The notes: generated by a model from the letters alone, not told the origin. 64,000 nt of DNA from Nocardioides marinus (GCF_013408145.1 NZ_JACBZI010000001.1:3672001-3736000), one strand, 5' to 3'; positions 42,453-51,534 are shown, counted from the stretch's first letter. Numbers and translations: made by a program.

Positions 42453-42458
42453 GCGCCG

Positions 42459-42464
42459 ATCGTA
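42459..42464 (-). promoter_or_regulatory. Leaderless-type -10 (TACGAT) for the amino-acid ABC operon
   Basis: TACGAT, then CGGCGC, then ATG 42452. Confidence 0.55.
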
Positions 42465-42531
42465 GGGTCTCGCGGCCCGCCGGCGTCCGCGCCGCGGCCA
42501 CGGCGAGACCGGCACCACACCGCCCGGTGGT

Positions 42532-42551
42532 TGCAACTCGTTGCATAGGTG
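42532..42551 (+). promoter_or_regulatory. PadR-type operator TGCAACTCGTTGCA next to a leaderless -10
   Basis: Palindrome TGCAACTCGTTGCA at 42532-42545 with 6-bp arms. TAGGTG at 42546-42551 directly follows and lies seven bases before ATG 42559. Binding here would block the promoter of the PadR-fadH operon, suggesting self-control. Confidence 0.6.
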
Positions 42552-42558
42552 CGGCACC

Positions 42559-43101
42559 ATGCTGCCCATGGCCCTCGAGCACGCCCTGCTGGTCGCCCTG
42601 TGCGAGCAGCCGGCCTCCGGCCTCGACCTGACCAAGCGGTTCGGTCGCTCGATCGGCTTCTTCTGGAGCGCCACGCACCAGCAGATCTACCGGGTGCTCG
42701 GGCGGATGGACGGCGACGGCTGGGTGACGGTCGAGGAGGTCGCGCAGCAGGGGCGACCCGACAAGAAGGTCTACGCCGTCACCGACCTGGGTCGTACGAC
42801 GCTGGCCGACTGGCTCGCCGAGCCGACCGACACCGAGCACCTGCGCTCGGAGCTGGCGCTGAAGATGCGCGCCGCGTCCTGGGGCGACCGGCAGGCCGTC
42901 CTCGAGGTCGTGCGCGCGAACCTCGCCGACCACCACCTGCGGCTCGACCACTACGAGCAGCTGGTGGCGCGCGACTACCCCGACCCCTCGACCCTGTCCG
43001 GGTTGGAGCTCGACCAGTACCTCGTCCTGCGCGGCGGGGTGCTGATGGAGCAGACCTGGATCACCTGGCTCACCGAGTACCTGGAGGCACACGGCTCATG
43101 A
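42559..43101 (+). CDS. PadR-family transcriptional regulator
   Basis: 180-residue PadR protein: MALEHALLVALCEQPASGLDLTKRF, then THQQIYRVLGRMDGDGWVTVEE for the winged helix (residues about 4-85), with a C-terminal helical arm containing DHHLRLDHYEQLVARDY. ATG 42559 agrees with the -10 spacing; ATG 42568 is an alternative. The stop overlaps the fadH start (ATGA), so it probably regulates fadH in response to an unsaturated acid or an aromatic compound. Confidence 0.9.
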   Translation: MLPMALEHALLVALCEQPASGLDLTKRFGRSIGFFWSATHQQIYRVLGRMDGDGWVTVEEVAQQGRPDKKVYAVTDLGRTTLADWLAEPTDTEHLRSELALKMRAASWGDRQAVLEVVRANLADHHLRLDHYEQLVARDYPDPSTLSGLELDQYLVLRGGVLMEQTWITWLTEYLEAHGS

Positions 43102-45110
43102 ACGCACCGACCGACTACCCGCACCTGCTCAGCCCGCTGACGCTCGGGTCCCTGTCCCTGCGCAACCGCGTGGTCATGGGCTCGATGCACACCGGCCTCG
43201 AGGACGCCCCGTGGGACATCCCCAAGATGGCGGCGTACGTCGGCGAGCGCGCCAAGGGCGGCACCGGCCTGATCGTGACCGGTGGCTACGCGCCGACCCG
43301 GCGCGGCTGGTTGAAGCCCTTCGCCTCCGAGCTGCGCACCCGCCTGCAGGCCGAGCGGCACAAGGCCGTCACCGGAGCGGTGCACGAGCACGGCGGTGCC
43401 ATCGCGCTGCAGGTCCTGCACGCGGGCCGCTACGGCTACACCCCGATCTCGGTGTCGGCGTCGAGCCGCAAGTCCCCGATCACGCCCTTCAAGCCGTCGG
43501 CCCTGTCCACGAAGGGCGTGGACAAGACGGCCACCGCCTTCGCACGCACGGCCGCGCTGGCCCAGCGTGCGGGCTACGACGCGATCGAGATCATGGGCTC
43601 CGAGGGCTACCTGATCAACCAGTTCCTGGCCGAGCGCACCAACGACCGCACCGACGCCTGGGGCGGCAGCGCGGAGAAGCGGATGCGCTTCCCGGTCGAG
43701 GTGGTGCGCCGCACCCGCGAGCTCGTCGGCCCCGACCTGCCGATCATGTACCGCATCTCGCTGCTCGACCTCGTCGAGGGCGGCCAGACCTGGGACGAGG
43801 TGCTCGAGCTCGCGCACCGCGTCGTCGAGGCCGGCGCGACCGTGCTCAACACCGGCATCGGCTGGCACGAGGCGCGGGTGCCCACGATCATCACCCAGGT
43901 CCCGCGCGGCGCCTGGCTCTCGACGACCGCCCGCCTCAAGGCCGAGGTGTCGGTGCCGGTCTGCGCGTCCAACCGGATCAACACCCCCGAGCTCGCCGAG
44001 CAGGTGCTCGCCGACGGGCAGGCCGACCTGGTGTCGATGGCGCGCCCGCTGCTGGCCGACCCGCACTTCGTGGCCAAGGCCGCCGAGGGCCGCGCCGACG
44101 AGATCAACACCTGCATCGCCTGCAACCAGGCCTGCCTGGACCACGTGTTCAAGAACCAGAAGGCGTCCTGCCTGGTCAACCCGCGCGCCGGCCGCGAGAC
44201 CACCCTGGTCCTCTCCCCCACGCGCACCCGGCGCTCTGTCGCCGTCGTCGGCGCCGGGCCCGCGGGGCTCTCGGCGGCGGTCAGCGCCGCCGAGCGCGGC
44301 CACGAGGTGACCCTCTTCGAGGCCTCCCCCGAGCTCGGCGGCCAGTTCCGGCTGGCGATGGCCGTGCCCGGCAAGGAGGAGTTCGCCGAGACGCTGCGCT
44401 ACTTCGGCCGGCGGCTCGAGGTGCTCGGCGTCGACGTGCGCCTCTCGACGTACGCCGCTGCCGACGACCTGGCCGGCTTCGACGACGTCGTGGTCGCGAC
44501 CGGTGTGGAGCCGCGCGTGCTCGACCTGCCGGGGGCCGACCACGAGCGCGTCGTGTCGTACGCCGACGTGCTGGCCGGCCGCGTCGTGCCCGGTCGCCGG
44601 GTGGCCGTCATCGGCGCCGGCGGCATCGGGGTCGACGTGTCGCACTGGCTGACCCACGACGGGGCCGACGACTTCATGGAGGTCTGGGGCGTCGGCGACC
44701 CGGCGGTCCACCCCGGCGGGCTCACCGAGCCCAAGCCGCGCACGGCGGCCCGCGAGGTGACGCTGCTGCAGCGCAAGACCTCGGTCATCGGCAAGGACCT
44801 CGGCAAGACCTCCGGCTGGGCGCACCGCGCGGTGCTGAAGCAGGCGGGCGTCACGAAGGTCGCGGGCGTGGCCTACCGCTCGGTGGCCGACCACCCCGAC
44901 GGCGTGGTGCTGCACTACTCGGTCGACGACGTCGCCCACGAGCTGGTCGTCGACCACGTCGTCGTGTGCGCCGGCCAGGAGTCGGTGCGCTCGGTCTTCG
45001 ACGGGCTCGACCACCCCTCCGCGCACCTGATCGGCGGCGCCGACGTCGCCGCCGAGCTGGACGCCAAGCGGGCCATCGAGCAGGGCACCCGGGTCGCCGC
45101 CGCCCTCTGA
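43098..45110 (+). CDS. fadH: FadH-like NADPH 2,4-dienoyl-CoA reductase
   Basis: 670 residues, the size of FadH. An Old Yellow Enzyme-type TIM barrel (about 1-360) has HAGRYGYTP and a catalytic region with SEGYLINQFLAERTNDRTDAWGG. A four-Cys iron-sulfur cluster site follows: CIACNQACLDHVFKNQKASC (about 337-356). The FAD/NADPH domain has VAVVGAGPAGLSAAV (about 378) and VAVIGAGGIGVDV (about 508). It reduces dienoyl-CoA during breakdown of unsaturated fatty acids (known). Only a regulator precedes it. Confidence 0.95.
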   Translation: MNAPTDYPHLLSPLTLGSLSLRNRVVMGSMHTGLEDAPWDIPKMAAYVGERAKGGTGLIVTGGYAPTRRGWLKPFASELRTRLQAERHKAVTGAVHEHGGAIALQVLHAGRYGYTPISVSASSRKSPITPFKPSALSTKGVDKTATAFARTAALAQRAGYDAIEIMGSEGYLINQFLAERTNDRTDAWGGSAEKRMRFPVEVVRRTRELVGPDLPIMYRISLLDLVEGGQTWDEVLELAHRVVEAGATVLNTGIGWHEARVPTIITQVPRGAWLSTTARLKAEVSVPVCASNRINTPELAEQVLADGQADLVSMARPLLADPHFVAKAAEGRADEINTCIACNQACLDHVFKNQKASCLVNPRAGRETTLVLSPTRTRRSVAVVGAGPAGLSAAVSAAERGHEVTLFEASPELGGQFRLAMAVPGKEEFAETLRYFGRRLEVLGVDVRLSTYAAADDLAGFDDVVVATGVEPRVLDLPGADHERVVSYADVLAGRVVPGRRVAVIGAGGIGVDVSHWLTHDGADDFMEVWGVGDPAVHPGGLTEPKPRTAAREVTLLQRKTSVIGKDLGKTSGWAHRAVLKQAGVTKVAGVAYRSVADHPDGVVLHYSVDDVAHELVVDHVVVCAGQESVRSVFDGLDHPSAHLIGGADVAAELDAKRAIEQGTRVAAAL

Positions 45111-45221
45111 CGACGGCCGTGCCCACGCTCCGACCGTGCTCCCGCGGGTCGTGGCGTGGGTGCTGGCGTGGCGTGGGCGCCCTCTGACGTGCGCCGCCCT
45201 GACACCCCCGGCCTAGCGGCC

Positions 45222-45227
45222 TAGGCT
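45222..45227 (+). promoter_or_regulatory. Leaderless-type -10 (TAGGCT)
   Basis: TAGGCT, seven bases, then GTG 45235. Confidence 0.5.
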
Positions 45228-45234
45228 GCTGCGC

Positions 45235-45612
45235 GTGGAGGTCACCGCTGCGCTCGCGGCCAACGCCCTGCTCGCCGCCCTCGCCGGGCTCCAGGTCGCC
45301 GCCGCACTCGGTGCGCGCGTCGGTCACCTCGTCTGGGGCGGCCAGCACCGCGTCCTGCCCACCGGCCTGCGGGTCGGCTCGGCGGTCTCGGTGGTCGTCT
45401 ACGCCCTGATGGCCGTCCTGCTCCTGGCCCGGGCCGACCTCGTCCCTCCCGGTCCCGGCGGCTGGATCGATGTCGCCACCTGGGTGCTGACCGGGTACTT
45501 CGCACTCGGTGTCGTCCTCAACGGCGCCTCCCGGAGTCACGCGGAGCGGGCGACGATGGTGCCGGCCTGCCTCGTGCTCGCGGTGTGCGCGGGGCTCCTG
45601 GCAGCGTCCTGA
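45235..45612 (+). CDS. Small four-helix membrane protein (unknown function)
   Basis: 125 residues with hydrophobic segments at about 5-28, 48-66, 80-98 and 108-124, and few charged residues (HAERAT, RVGHLVWGGQHRVLP between helices). No family named with confidence. GTG start with TAGGCT seven bases upstream. An IS30-type element begins 53 bp after its stop. Confidence 0.75.
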   Translation: MEVTAALAANALLAALAGLQVAAALGARVGHLVWGGQHRVLPTGLRVGSAVSVVVYALMAVLLLARADLVPPGPGGWIDVATWVLTGYFALGVVLNGASRSHAERATMVPACLVLAVCAGLLAAS

Positions 45613-45664
45613 GCCGGGTCGGCGGTCGTCGTCCACGACGTTTCGCAGGAATTCCCCACTTGGG

Positions 45665-46902
45665 TTCACGCGGTCGTCGCAACATCTAGGCCCCAGGAGG
45701 GTGCATGGGTGTTGGAGGCAGACCGCGGGTGCGGCGCAGCGTCGAGCGGGCGTTTTGGGACCTCGTGGCGGAATTTCCCTCCCCGTATGCCGCCGGCGAA
45801 GCGATGGGCGTGTCAACTCGCGTGGTGTGGCGCTGGCTCGAGGAATCTGGCGGAGTGAAACCAAGACTGGCCCAGCCGACGAGGTCGTTGACCTACGAGG
45901 AGCGCTGTCGCATCGAGGCGTTGCACGCCGCGAAGGTCCGACCTGCAGAGATCGCCAGGCGGCTGGGTCGACACCGCTCGACGATCACCCGGGAGTTGAC
46001 CCGCAATGCCACCGCTCGGGGGGCAAAGGGCAACTACGGTGCGGTCAACGCACAGAGCAAGGCTGATCAGCGGGCTTGTCGCCCGAAAGTCGCGAAGCTG
46101 GCCACGAACCAGCGACTCCAGCACGAGGTGCAAGATCGACTTCGCAAGGACCACAGCCCTGAGCAGATCGCGCGACGGCTCAGGCAGGACTTCCCTGACG
46201 ATGCGGAGATGCGGGTGTCGCACGAGACGATCTACCAGTCGTTGTACGTGCAGTCCCGAGGCGGGCTGAAGCGGGAACTGACACGCCACCTGCGCACCGG
46301 GCGCACGCTGCGTAAGCCCCATCGCCAACCCGATCAACGTCGCCAGCGGTTCGCCGGGATGGTGATGATCAGCGAACGACCCGCAGACGTCGAGGACCGG
46401 GCAGTGCCGGGCCATTGGGAGGGCGATCTGATCCTTGGCTCGACCGAGTCCGGATCCGCGGTCGGGACGCTGGTCGAGCGCACCACCAGGTTCGTGATGC
46501 TGCTGCACCTACCCGGTGGTCACACGGCCGAGATCGTCCAAGAAGCGATGGTGGCCAAGATGGCCACGCTGCCCGAGCAGTTGCGTCGATCTCTGACCTG
46601 GGACCAGGGCTCAGAGATGGCCAACCACATCCAGATCGCCGAAGCGACCGGACTCTCCATCTACTTCTGCGACCCCCACTCCCCTTGGCAGCGCGGGAGC
46701 AACGAGAACACCAACGGTCTGCTGCGTCAGTACCTGCCCAAGGGCACAGACCTCTCCTTCTACGGGCCTGGGATGCTCGACCAAGTGGCAGCCCAGCTCA
46801 ACGCACGCCCCCGCAAGACACTGAAGTGGCGCACTCCCGCGGAAGAACTCGAAGCACTACTGTCCGGACCGTCAGATCCACCTGTTGCGACGACCGGCTG
46901 AA
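45665..46902 (+). mobile_element. IS30-family insertion sequence
   Basis: Terminal inverted repeats TTCACGCGGTCGTCGCAACA (45665-45684) and the reverse complement of TTCAGCCGGTCGTCGCAACA (46883-46902) match at 18 of 20 positions and flank one intact transposase gene. Length 1238 bp. Base composition is visibly less GC-rich than its surroundings. Target duplication of 2-3 bp typical of IS30 is not clear. It sits between genes and disrupts none that can be seen. Confidence 0.85.
45705..46901 (+). CDS. IS30-family transposase
   Basis: 398 residues. N-terminal helix-turn-helix regions (EERCRIEALHAAKVRPAEIA, then RLGRHRSTITRELTRN) for terminal-repeat binding and a DDE catalytic core: first Asp in GHWEGDLILG (about 241), second in WDQGSEMANH (about 300) and Glu in QRGSNENTNGLLRQYLPKG (about 333). 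All motifs are intact and no frameshift is seen, so it may be active. The stop lies inside the right inverted repeat. ATG 45705 has CAGGAGGG upstream. Confidence 0.94.
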   Translation: MGVGGRPRVRRSVERAFWDLVAEFPSPYAAGEAMGVSTRVVWRWLEESGGVKPRLAQPTRSLTYEERCRIEALHAAKVRPAEIARRLGRHRSTITRELTRNATARGAKGNYGAVNAQSKADQRACRPKVAKLATNQRLQHEVQDRLRKDHSPEQIARRLRQDFPDDAEMRVSHETIYQSLYVQSRGGLKRELTRHLRTGRTLRKPHRQPDQRRQRFAGMVMISERPADVEDRAVPGHWEGDLILGSTESGSAVGTLVERTTRFVMLLHLPGGHTAEIVQEAMVAKMATLPEQLRRSLTWDQGSEMANHIQIAEATGLSIYFCDPHSPWQRGSNENTNGLLRQYLPKGTDLSFYGPGMLDQVAAQLNARPRKTLKWRTPAEELEALLSGPSDPPVATTG

Positions 46903-46947
46903 TTCGCCCCACCCAGGACCTGCAGAACGTCGTGCTCCTCCGGGTAC

Positions 46948-46953
46948 TACCGT
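46948..46953 (+). promoter_or_regulatory. Leaderless-type -10 (TACCGT)
   Basis: TACCGT, seven bases, then GTG 46961. It lies only 45 bp outside the IS30 right end, so the native promoter core survives but upstream elements may have been replaced by the insertion. Confidence 0.55.
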
Positions 46954-46960
46954 CGGCCCG

Positions 46961-48094
46961 GTGATCCGAGACCTCACCGACGCCGAGGCCAGGGCGGCGC
47001 TGCCGCTGAAGTGGGGCCGCGCCCCCGAGGGCACGATCCCCGCGTGGGTCGCGGAGATGGACTACGCGCCGGCGCCCGCGATCTCGGCAGCGGTCAACGC
47101 CGCCGCCGGTCGCGGGATGCTCGGCTACCCGCCGTTCGACCACCCGATGGTCGGCGGGCTGGAGGAGGCGTTCCGCGGCTTCGCCGAGCGGCACTGGGGC
47201 TGGGAGGTCCCGGCCGGGTCGACCACCCTGACCGGCGACGTCATCACCGGGATGCGCCTGGTGCTGGAGCACCTGTGCCCGCCGGGCCCGGTCGTCGTGC
47301 CGCTGCCGTGCTACCCGCCGTTCCGCACGATCGTGGCGCTGGCCGGGCGCGAGGCGGCGTACGTCGAGCTCGACCCGGACGCCCAGACCGCCACCCTCGA
47401 CCTGGCGGCCGTCCGGGCGCACTTCGAGGCGGGCGCGCGCACCCTGCTTCTGTGCAGCCCGCACAACCCGTGGGGCCGGGTCCTCACCCGCCCCGAGCTC
47501 GAGGCGGTCCGCGACCTTGCTGCGGAGTTCGGGGCCCGCGTGGTGGCCGACGAGATCCACGCGCCGCTGGTGCTGCCGGGCAGCACCTTCGTGCCCTACC
47601 TCAGCGTCGACCCCGACGGCATCGTCGTCACCAGCCACACCAAGTCCTTCAACACCCCCGGCCTCAAGGCCGCGCAGATCATCACCCTGCGCCCCGACGA
47701 CACCGAGGCGATCCGGTCGATCCCGTTCGAGGCCAACCACGGCTACACCGGGCTCGGCATGGTCGCCGGCGCCGCCGCCTGGCGCGACTCCGACCTGTGG
47801 CTGCTGACCCTGCGCCAGCGTCTCGACGTGCTGCGCGAGGACCTCGCCGACCTGCTGGCCACCCACCTGCCGCAGGCCCGGATGCGGCCGCTCGAGGCGA
47901 CGTACCTCGCCTGGCTCGACCTGCGCGCGTACGGCGTCGCCGACCCGGCAGCCGCCGGGCTCGACCACGGGGTGATGGCTGCGGCCGGGCACGACTACCA
48001 CCCGGGGCTGGAGGGCCACCTGCGGCTCAACATCGCCACCAGCGCCGACCGGCTCGCCGAGATCGTGCGGCGGCTCGGGGTGGCGCTCGCCTGA
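46961..48094 (+). CDS. MalY/PatB-type PLP aminotransferase or cystathionine beta-lyase
   Basis: 377-residue fold-type I PLP enzyme. LPLKWGRAPEGTIPAWVAEMDY at the start is typical of MalY/PatB C-S lyases. SPHNPWGRVL, VVADEIHAPLV and the PLP lysine in SHTKSFNTPGLKAAQ (about residue 227) follow. Likely beta-elimination of cystathionine-like thioethers, or transamination. GTG 46961 is the family-like start; the upstream frame belongs to antisense of the transposase. Confidence 0.9.
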   Translation: MIRDLTDAEARAALPLKWGRAPEGTIPAWVAEMDYAPAPAISAAVNAAAGRGMLGYPPFDHPMVGGLEEAFRGFAERHWGWEVPAGSTTLTGDVITGMRLVLEHLCPPGPVVVPLPCYPPFRTIVALAGREAAYVELDPDAQTATLDLAAVRAHFEAGARTLLLCSPHNPWGRVLTRPELEAVRDLAAEFGARVVADEIHAPLVLPGSTFVPYLSVDPDGIVVTSHTKSFNTPGLKAAQIITLRPDDTEAIRSIPFEANHGYTGLGMVAGAAAWRDSDLWLLTLRQRLDVLREDLADLLATHLPQARMRPLEATYLAWLDLRAYGVADPAAAGLDHGVMAAAGHDYHPGLEGHLRLNIATSADRLAEIVRRLGVALA

Positions 48095-48119
48095 GCGTGC
48101 GCGGGCGACGGTTCGGCGG

Positions 48120-49046
48120 TCAGCTCTCGATCCGCCGGCCCCGCCGCACCAGCGGGCGCTCGGCGTGCGGCAGCCAGGTGTCGGTGACGTAGTCGATGAC
48201 GTGCACGCCGGGCGGCGCCTCGATGCGGTGCAGGCCCTGGACCTCCTCGCCACGGCCCTCCATGAGCGCGGAGTAGACCTGCCACTCGCGGCGCTTGCGC
48301 GGCGCGCGGGACTCGTCGAAGTCCATCGCCGACCAGTGGGAGAACTCGTCCTGGTCCAGCCACTTCAGCTCCACGCACAGGCCCTCGGGGGCGATGATGC
48401 GCTGCGAGGTCTCGGGGAACTCCCGCACCTCCCACTCGAAGGCCTTCACGAACGTGAACTCCGGACCCATGGGGTAGATCCACGGCTCCAGGAACCGGAA
48501 CCCGAGGTCGATCCACGCCACCGACTCGCTCTCGATCGACAGCGGGTGCCGCGGGATCGCCACGATCGCGCCGGAGTCGTGCAGCTGCCAGGACAGGTCG
48601 CGCAGCACGCCGACGCCCTCGGTGGTCAGCACCATGTCGCCGTCCCACTTCATCGAGTAGGCGGTGCGGACGTGGGAGAAGGACCAGTTGTAGAAGTGGG
48701 TCAGCGAGTGCACCGAGTCGTGCCGGGTGGCGAGGTGCTCGGTGCCGGCCCGCGAGACGCGGTGCGGGTAGGAGTGCACCTCCAAGCGCTCGGCGGCACC
48801 GATGGACGCCGCGGCCTCACGGGCGACGTCGGGGGTGCCGTCGTCGGAGAGGTTGTCGACCAGGACGACGTGCTGGACGGCCTCGAGCATCGGGGGAATG
48901 ACCCAGGGCAGGTTGCGGGCCTCGTTCTTGACCCGGAACACGCAGGTCAGGCCCTGGGGCAGCGGGCCCGCGCGCCACGGCCAGTGCACGTCGTACGCCG
49001 GATCCTGCTCCAGGCAGGGGATGTCGGCGCCCCGGACCGGGCTCAC
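48120..49046 (-). CDS. Family 2 glycosyltransferase
   Basis: 308 residues, GT-A fold of the Glyco_tranf_2_4-like group: LTCVFRVKNEARNLPWVIPPM, then VVLVDNLSDDGTPDVAREAA, with a metal-binding DGD in MKWDGDMVL (about residue 135). No membrane helix. GTG 49046 overlaps the sulfotransferase stop (GTGA), so the two enzymes are made together and may decorate the same cell-surface glycan (inference). Confidence 0.88.
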   Translation of the reverse strand: MSPVRGADIPCLEQDPAYDVHWPWRAGPLPQGLTCVFRVKNEARNLPWVIPPMLEAVQHVVLVDNLSDDGTPDVAREAAASIGAAERLEVHSYPHRVSRAGTEHLATRHDSVHSLTHFYNWSFSHVRTAYSMKWDGDMVLTTEGVGVLRDLSWQLHDSGAIVAIPRHPLSIESESVAWIDLGFRFLEPWIYPMGPEFTFVKAFEWEVREFPETSQRIIAPEGLCVELKWLDQDEFSHWSAMDFDESRAPRKRREWQVYSALMEGRGEEVQGLHRIEAPPGVHVIDYVTDTWLPHAERPLVRRGRRIES

Positions 49047-50119
49047 GCCCGCTCCCTCCCGGCGACCTTGCGGGCGCCGCGGCGCAGGAAGCCGGGGACC
49101 AGCGCGCGGACCCAGTGCGGGATCCGCTCGATCCCACGCTTCTGCGTCGACCGCACGCCGTCGCCGAAGCCCTCGCGCCGCGAGGCGAGCGCGGTGGACT
49201 GGCTGATCGCCGCCGCCTCCTCGTAGAGGTCGGCGTAGGCCTCGCGCAGCTGGTCGAGGGTGGCCTGCACCTCGGGGGTGTCACCGCCCTCGTCGGGCAG
49301 CCGGTCGAGGGCCTCCCAGGTCTCCTGCGCGATCTCGCGCAGCCGCTTGGGCACCTCGAGGTCGTCCCAGGTGAGCTGGACGCGGCGCAGCGAGGGGTCG
49401 ATGTAGGCGTGCACCTTGCGGATGTCGTTGGCCGCCGCCGACTTCACCGCGTCGAGGTCGAAGCGCTGACCCAGGCCGAAGACGGGGACGGTCCAGTCGT
49501 CGAGGAGGTCGTGGTAGCGGACGAAGGCGCGGTCGGACCCGCGGGTCGCGCGCTCGCAGTGCAGCATCATGTTGACCCACGCGGCGGTGCGGTTGACCTC
49601 GCCGAACTTCGCGTCGTAGTAGCGCTGCTTGGAGCCGACGACCTCGGTGACCGGGCGCAGCATCGTGACGTAGCCGGGCCGCGCGTCGCAGCGCAGGGCC
49701 GCACCGCGCCACAGGCCCATGAACCACGCCAGCCGCGGGTCCTTCACGACCAGCTCGGGGCCACCCTCGACGAACTGCTGCTCGAGCCACTCGTGCAGCC
49801 GTCGACGCACCGGCTCGAGGTTGTTGATCTTGCCGGCCTCGAACCACGCCGAGGGGCGGGCGTCGGAGACCGCGACGTTGGCACGGCGCAGCATCTCGTC
49901 GTGGAAGTCGACCACCCACTGCGGCTCACCGAAGCCCTTGGGGTTGGTCTCGTCGGCGTCCACCTCCGGCTGCGGCACGTGCATGCCCAGCGCCTGGAGG
50001 GAGCCGGAGAGCGTGCTCGTGCCGCTGCGGCCGGAGCCGACGACGAAGACGATGCGACGGCCCGCGGCGGTCTCGAGGAGCTGAGCCGGTCCCGCGGAGG
50101 GGCTGGGGGCGTCGACCAT
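49043..50119 (-). CDS. Sulfotransferase family protein
   Basis: 358 residues. The PAPS 5'-phosphosulfate loop is IVFVVGSGRSGTSTLSGSL (about residues 23-41); the 3'-phosphate region TLLRPVTEVVGSKQRYY near 175 fits the second PAPS site. Transfers sulfate from PAPS to a hydroxyl of a lipid or glycan. The following gene is a glycosyltransferase. ATG 50119 has TACGCT seven bases upstream; the long upstream frame is antisense to the GH1 gene. Confidence 0.9.
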   Translation of the reverse strand: MVDAPSPSAGPAQLLETAAGRRIVFVVGSGRSGTSTLSGSLQALGMHVPQPEVDADETNPKGFGEPQWVVDFHDEMLRRANVAVSDARPSAWFEAGKINNLEPVRRRLHEWLEQQFVEGGPELVVKDPRLAWFMGLWRGAALRCDARPGYVTMLRPVTEVVGSKQRYYDAKFGEVNRTAAWVNMMLHCERATRGSDRAFVRYHDLLDDWTVPVFGLGQRFDLDAVKSAAANDIRKVHAYIDPSLRRVQLTWDDLEVPKRLREIAQETWEALDRLPDEGGDTPEVQATLDQLREAYADLYEEAAAISQSTALASRREGFGDGVRSTQKRGIERIPHWVRALVPGFLRRGARKVAGRERA

Positions 50120-50126
50120 GCCCGAC

Positions 50127-50132
50127 AGCGTA
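50127..50132 (-). promoter_or_regulatory. Leaderless-type -10 (TACGCT) for the sulfotransferase-GT2 operon
   Basis: TACGCT, seven bases, then ATG 50119. Confidence 0.55.
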
Positions 50133-50190
50133 ACGAGAGAGCCGGGCGGGTCGGCGCTCACCGTCGCCGCGGGCGCCGTGGCCCGACCCC

Positions 50191-51534
50191 TCAGCCCACC
50201 GACGGGCTCTGGGAAGCGATCAGCTCGGCAAGCCAGTGGAAGGACTCCTTGGGAGTACGCCGCTGGGTGACCGGGTCCACGTGCACCAGGCCGAAGCGCT
50301 GGGCGTAGCCCTCGGTCCACTCGAAGGTGTCCAGGAGCGACCAGACGTACAGCGCCCGGACGTCCACGCCGCGCCGGCACGCGGCCGCGACCGCTTCGAG
50401 GTGGCCGTGCAGGTAGTCGATGCGCGCCTGGTCCTCGACCCGCCCGTCCGCGTCGGGCTCCCCGGAGTAGGCCGCGCCGCACTCGGTCACCACCAGCGGC
50501 GGCAGCGCCGCTCGGTAGCGCGCCCGGAAGGTGATCAGCCACTCGCGCAGCGCGTCCGGGACGACCGGCCACCCGAAGTCGGTCTCGGGGTAGCCGACCA
50601 GGTCGTAGAGCGCGAAGAACATGTCGGAGTCCTCGGGCGCAGCGCCCACGCGCATCGGCATGAAGTAGTTGATGCCGTAGAAGTCCAGCGGCTGGCGGAT
50701 CGTGGCCAGGTCGCCGTCCCGCACCAGGCCCTCGACCAGGGGCTGCAGGTCGGCCGGGTAGCGACCCAGCAGCATCGGCTCGAGGAACATGCCGTTCCAC
50801 AGGGCGTCGAAGAGCTTGGTCGCCCCGACGTCGGCCTCGTCCTCGGTCGCCGGCCACATCGGTGCGTGGTGGTTGGCGCAGCCGACGCTCTCCGCGCCCG
50901 CGGCCCGCAGGGCGACCGCCCCGCGCCCGTGGGCGAGCAGCAGGTGGTGGGAGACGTGCAACGCGTCGAACATCAGCCGACGCCCGGGCGCGTGCAGCCC
51001 GACGGCGTACCCGAACATCGTGGCGACGTTGGGCTCGTTGACCGGCACCCAGTGCCGCACCCGGTCCGCGAGCCGGTCGGCGACGACCGCCGCGAAGGAC
51101 TCGAAGTGGTCGACGGTGCCACGGTTGAGCCAGCCGCCGTCGTCCTCGAGGGCCTGTGGCAGGTCCCAGTGGTAGAGCGTGACCATGGGGTCGATCCCGG
51201 CCGCGAGGAGCTCGTCGACGAGACGGTCGTAGAAGTCCAGGCCCTCGGTGGAGACCGGTCCGCGCCCGGTCGGCTGCACCCGCGGCCAGGAGATCGAGAA
51301 GCGGTAGTCGCGCACACCGAGGTCGGCCAGCAGGGCGATGTCCTCGACGTAGCGGTCGTGGTGCCCGGACGCCGTCGCACCCGACGTGCCGTCGCGCACC
51401 ACGCCGGGGGTGGCCGTGAAGGTGTCCCAGATCGAGGGCCCCCGGGAGTCCGCCGCACCCTCCACCTGGAAGGACGACGTGGCGGTGCCGATGCGGAAAC
51501 CGGGCGGCAGCGCCAGGGGGGATCGGTCGGGCAC
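50191..51534 (-). CDS. GH1 family beta-glucosidase
   Basis: 447-residue glycoside hydrolase family 1 enzyme: GFRIGTATSSFQVEGA (12-27), FSISWPRVQPTG (79-90), acid/base E167 in VNEPNV, HHAPMWPAT, and nucleophile E351 in VTECGAAY. The usual nucleophile motif is TENG; here Cys replaces Asn, an uncommon variant. It hydrolyses beta-glucosides in the cytoplasm (no signal peptide). GTG 51534 has CATGAT six bases upstream. A LacI-type operator lies 64 bp upstream, so sugar induction is likely. Confidence 0.93.
   Translation of the reverse strand: MPDRSPLALPPGFRIGTATSSFQVEGAADSRGPSIWDTFTATPGVVRDGTSGATASGHHDRYVEDIALLADLGVRDYRFSISWPRVQPTGRGPVSTEGLDFYDRLVDELLAAGIDPMVTLYHWDLPQALEDDGGWLNRGTVDHFESFAAVVADRLADRVRHWVPVNEPNVATMFGYAVGLHAPGRRLMFDALHVSHHLLLAHGRGAVALRAAGAESVGCANHHAPMWPATEDEADVGATKLFDALWNGMFLEPMLLGRYPADLQPLVEGLVRDGDLATIRQPLDFYGINYFMPMRVGAAPEDSDMFFALYDLVGYPETDFGWPVVPDALREWLITFRARYRAALPPLVVTECGAAYSGEPDADGRVEDQARIDYLHGHLEAVAAACRRGVDVRALYVWSLLDTFEWTEGYAQRFGLVHVDPVTQRRTPKESFHWLAELIASQSPSVG

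Noticed and set aside
45655-45667. Target-site duplication for the IS30 element
   Set aside because: TTC occurs near both ends, but it can be part of the inverted repeats, so no duplication can be claimed.
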